6,080 nucleotides of DNA from Lachnospiraceae bacterium UBA3863 (GTDB lineage Bacteria; Bacillota; Clostridia; Lachnospirales; Lachnospiraceae), in contig DGGX01000239.1 in assembly GCA_002392385.1 (NCBI GenBank), positions 1 through 6,080 of the forward strand. The letters run 5' to 3'. Positions 4,990-6,080 of the stretch are shown here, one piece after another. Below the pieces are notes generated by a model that was given only the letters and a program-made list of their open reading frames with translations, was not told the DNA's origin and did no database searches. Position 1 is the first letter of the stretch. Every line of letters starts with the position of its first letter. Position numbers and translations under genes: made by a program.

Positions 4990-6080
4990 TCAGGCCCTGG
5001 GGACCTCCACGAGGTCATAGGCCTCGACGATGTCGCCGACCTGCATCTTATCGAATCCGTCGAAGACCAGACCGCACTCGAAGCCCTCGCGGACCTCCCT
5101 TGCGTCATCCTTGAAGCGCTTCAGGGATGCCAGCTTGCCTTCGTAGATCTGCTCGCCGTCTCTGGTGATCCTGCACAGGCAGCCTCTGCGGATCACGCCG
5201 TCCTTGACATAGGAACCGGCGATATTGCCCACATGAGAGGCCTTGAAGAGCTGACGCACTTCCACGTGACCGATGACACGCTCCTCGTAGACCGGCGCCA
5301 GCATGCCCTTGAGGGCTGCCTCCACGGCGTCGATGGCCTGGTAGATGACTTTATAGAGACGGATATCCACGCCTTCGTGATCCGCCAGTGCCTTGGCGGT
5401 GGCGTCAGGCCGCACACCGAAACCGATGATGACGGCATTGGACGCGGAGGCGAGGGAGACGTCGGACTCTGTGATGGCGCCGACGCCGCTGTGGATCACC
5501 TTGACGATGACCTCCTCGTTGGACAGCTTCAGGAGGCTGGCTTTCAGGGCCTCTACGCTGCCCTGGACGTCTGCCTTGACGATCAGGTCGAACTCCTTGA
5601 GAGTGCCCTCCTGCATCTGGCTGAACAGGTCGTCCAGGTTCATGCGCATACGGGTCTCTTCCAGCAGTTCTTCCTTGTGCTGCGCCTTGTAGGTGGCAGC
5701 GAAGGCCTTGGAGGTCTCGTTGTTCTCGTGGGCCACGATGACCTCGCCGGCATTGGGAACATCCGACAGTCCGAGGATCTCCACGGGCTGGGAGGGGCTG
5801 GCCTCCTTCACACGGCGTCCCTTGTCGTCGATCATGGCACGGACCTTGCCGGAGCAGGCGCCTGCGGAAATAAAGTCGCCCACATGCAGGGTGCCCTTCT
5901 GGACCAGGATCGTAGCCACCGGACCTCTGCCCTTGTCCAGCTGAGCCTCGATGACCAGGCCGCGGGCGTTCCGGTTGGGATCCGCCTTCAGCTCCTTCAT
6001 ATCGGCAGTCAGGAGGATCATCTCCAGCAGGTTCTCGATGCCCTCTCCGGTCTTCGCGGAGATCGGGCACATGATGGTGG
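4990..6080 (-). CDS. infB: Translation initiation factor IF2, C-terminal part, truncated by window edge
   Basis: IF2 is the GTPase that brings fMet-tRNA to the 30S subunit and promotes 50S joining. About 362 residues are visible. They start at TIMCPISAKTGEGIENLLEM, which holds the SAK (G5) guanine-recognition motif at the end of the G domain. Next come the EF-Tu-like domain 2 (ARGLVIEAQLDKGRGPVATI, then VQKGTLHVGD), the linker helix region (TRMRMNLDDLFSQM), domain C1 (FDLIVKADVQGSVEALKASL and IHSGVGAITESDVSLASAS), and the C2 barrel that binds the initiator tRNA acceptor end (SYVKDGVIRRGCLCRITRDG, LASLKRFKDDAREVREGFEC). The frame stays open past position 6080, so the N-terminal region and most of the G domain lie outside. 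The stop is TGA at 4992-4990. Sequence and context are unambiguous. Confidence 0.97.
   Translation of the reverse strand, partial: TIMCPISAKTGEGIENLLEMILLTADMKELKADPNRNARGLVIEAQLDKGRGPVATILVQKGTLHVGDFISAGACSGKVRAMIDDKGRRVKEASPSQPVEILGLSDVPNAGEVIVAHENNETSKAFAATYKAQHKEELLEETRMRMNLDDLFSQMQEGTLKEFDLIVKADVQGSVEALKASLLKLSNEEVIVKVIHSGVGAITESDVSLASASNAVIIGFGVRPDATAKALADHEGVDIRLYKVIYQAIDAVEAALKGMLAPVYEERVIGHVEVRQLFKASHVGNIAGSYVKDGVIRRGCLCRITRDGEQIYEGKLASLKRFKDDAREVREGFECGLVFDGFDKMQVGDIVEAYDLVEVPRA

Noticed and set aside
1..6080. CRISPR array, mobile element, tRNA or rRNA gene, or defence or biosynthetic island
   Set aside because: I saw no spaced direct repeats, terminal inverted repeats, transposase or integrase motifs, or tRNA-like folds. 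Apart from short spacers the window is filled by seven conserved core genes.

Overview
This window is a stretch of bacterial core genome. Seven genes for translation, RNA turnover and flavin synthesis lie end to end, all on the minus strand. Reading in the direction of transcription (from high to low coordinates) the order is infB (3' part only), rbfA, an nrnA-type DHH phosphoesterase, truB, ribF, rpsO, pnp (5' part only). This is the conserved nusA-infB / rpsO-pnp neighbourhood of Firmicutes. The DHH phosphoesterase between rbfA and truB, together with the character of the PNPase, RibF and IF2 sequences, points to a GC-rich member of Clostridia, probably Lachnospiraceae. That placement is inferred from recalled family sequences and gene order and was not checked by a search.

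Region by region: positions 6080-4990 carry the C-terminal part of translation initiation factor IF2. A 120-nt spacer with a strong hairpin follows (4870-4989). rbfA (4869-4429), nrnA (4423-3464) and truB (3467-2529) are packed with a 5-nt gap and then a 4-nt overlap, so they look translationally coupled. ribF (2496-1576) follows 32 nt later and starts with TTG behind a strong Shine-Dalgarno. A near-consensus sigma-70 promoter sits at the very end of ribF. It would give rpsO (1435-1169) its own transcript with a structured leader of about 120 nt. Between rpsO and pnp there is a second structured spacer (1036-1168) with a strong stem-loop and then a long purine-rich tract leading into pnp (1035-1, running off the window).

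The genes share a theme. IF2 and RbfA act in 30S maturation and initiation, S15 is an early-binding 30S protein, TruB modifies tRNA U55, PNPase degrades RNA, and NrnA removes the short oligoribonucleotides (and pAp) that exonucleases such as PNPase leave. RibF makes FMN and FAD and is a common passenger next to truB.

No mobile element, CRISPR array, tRNA or rRNA gene, or new multi-gene system is visible. The points worth a second look are regulatory or small-scale: the rpsO promoter and leader, the rpsO-pnp and infB-rbfA hairpins, the pnp polypurine leader, and a 12-nt tandem repeat that encodes an acidic (EETx)n tail on RbfA and also supplies the nrnA ribosome-binding site. No stretch longer than 140 nt lacks a gene.
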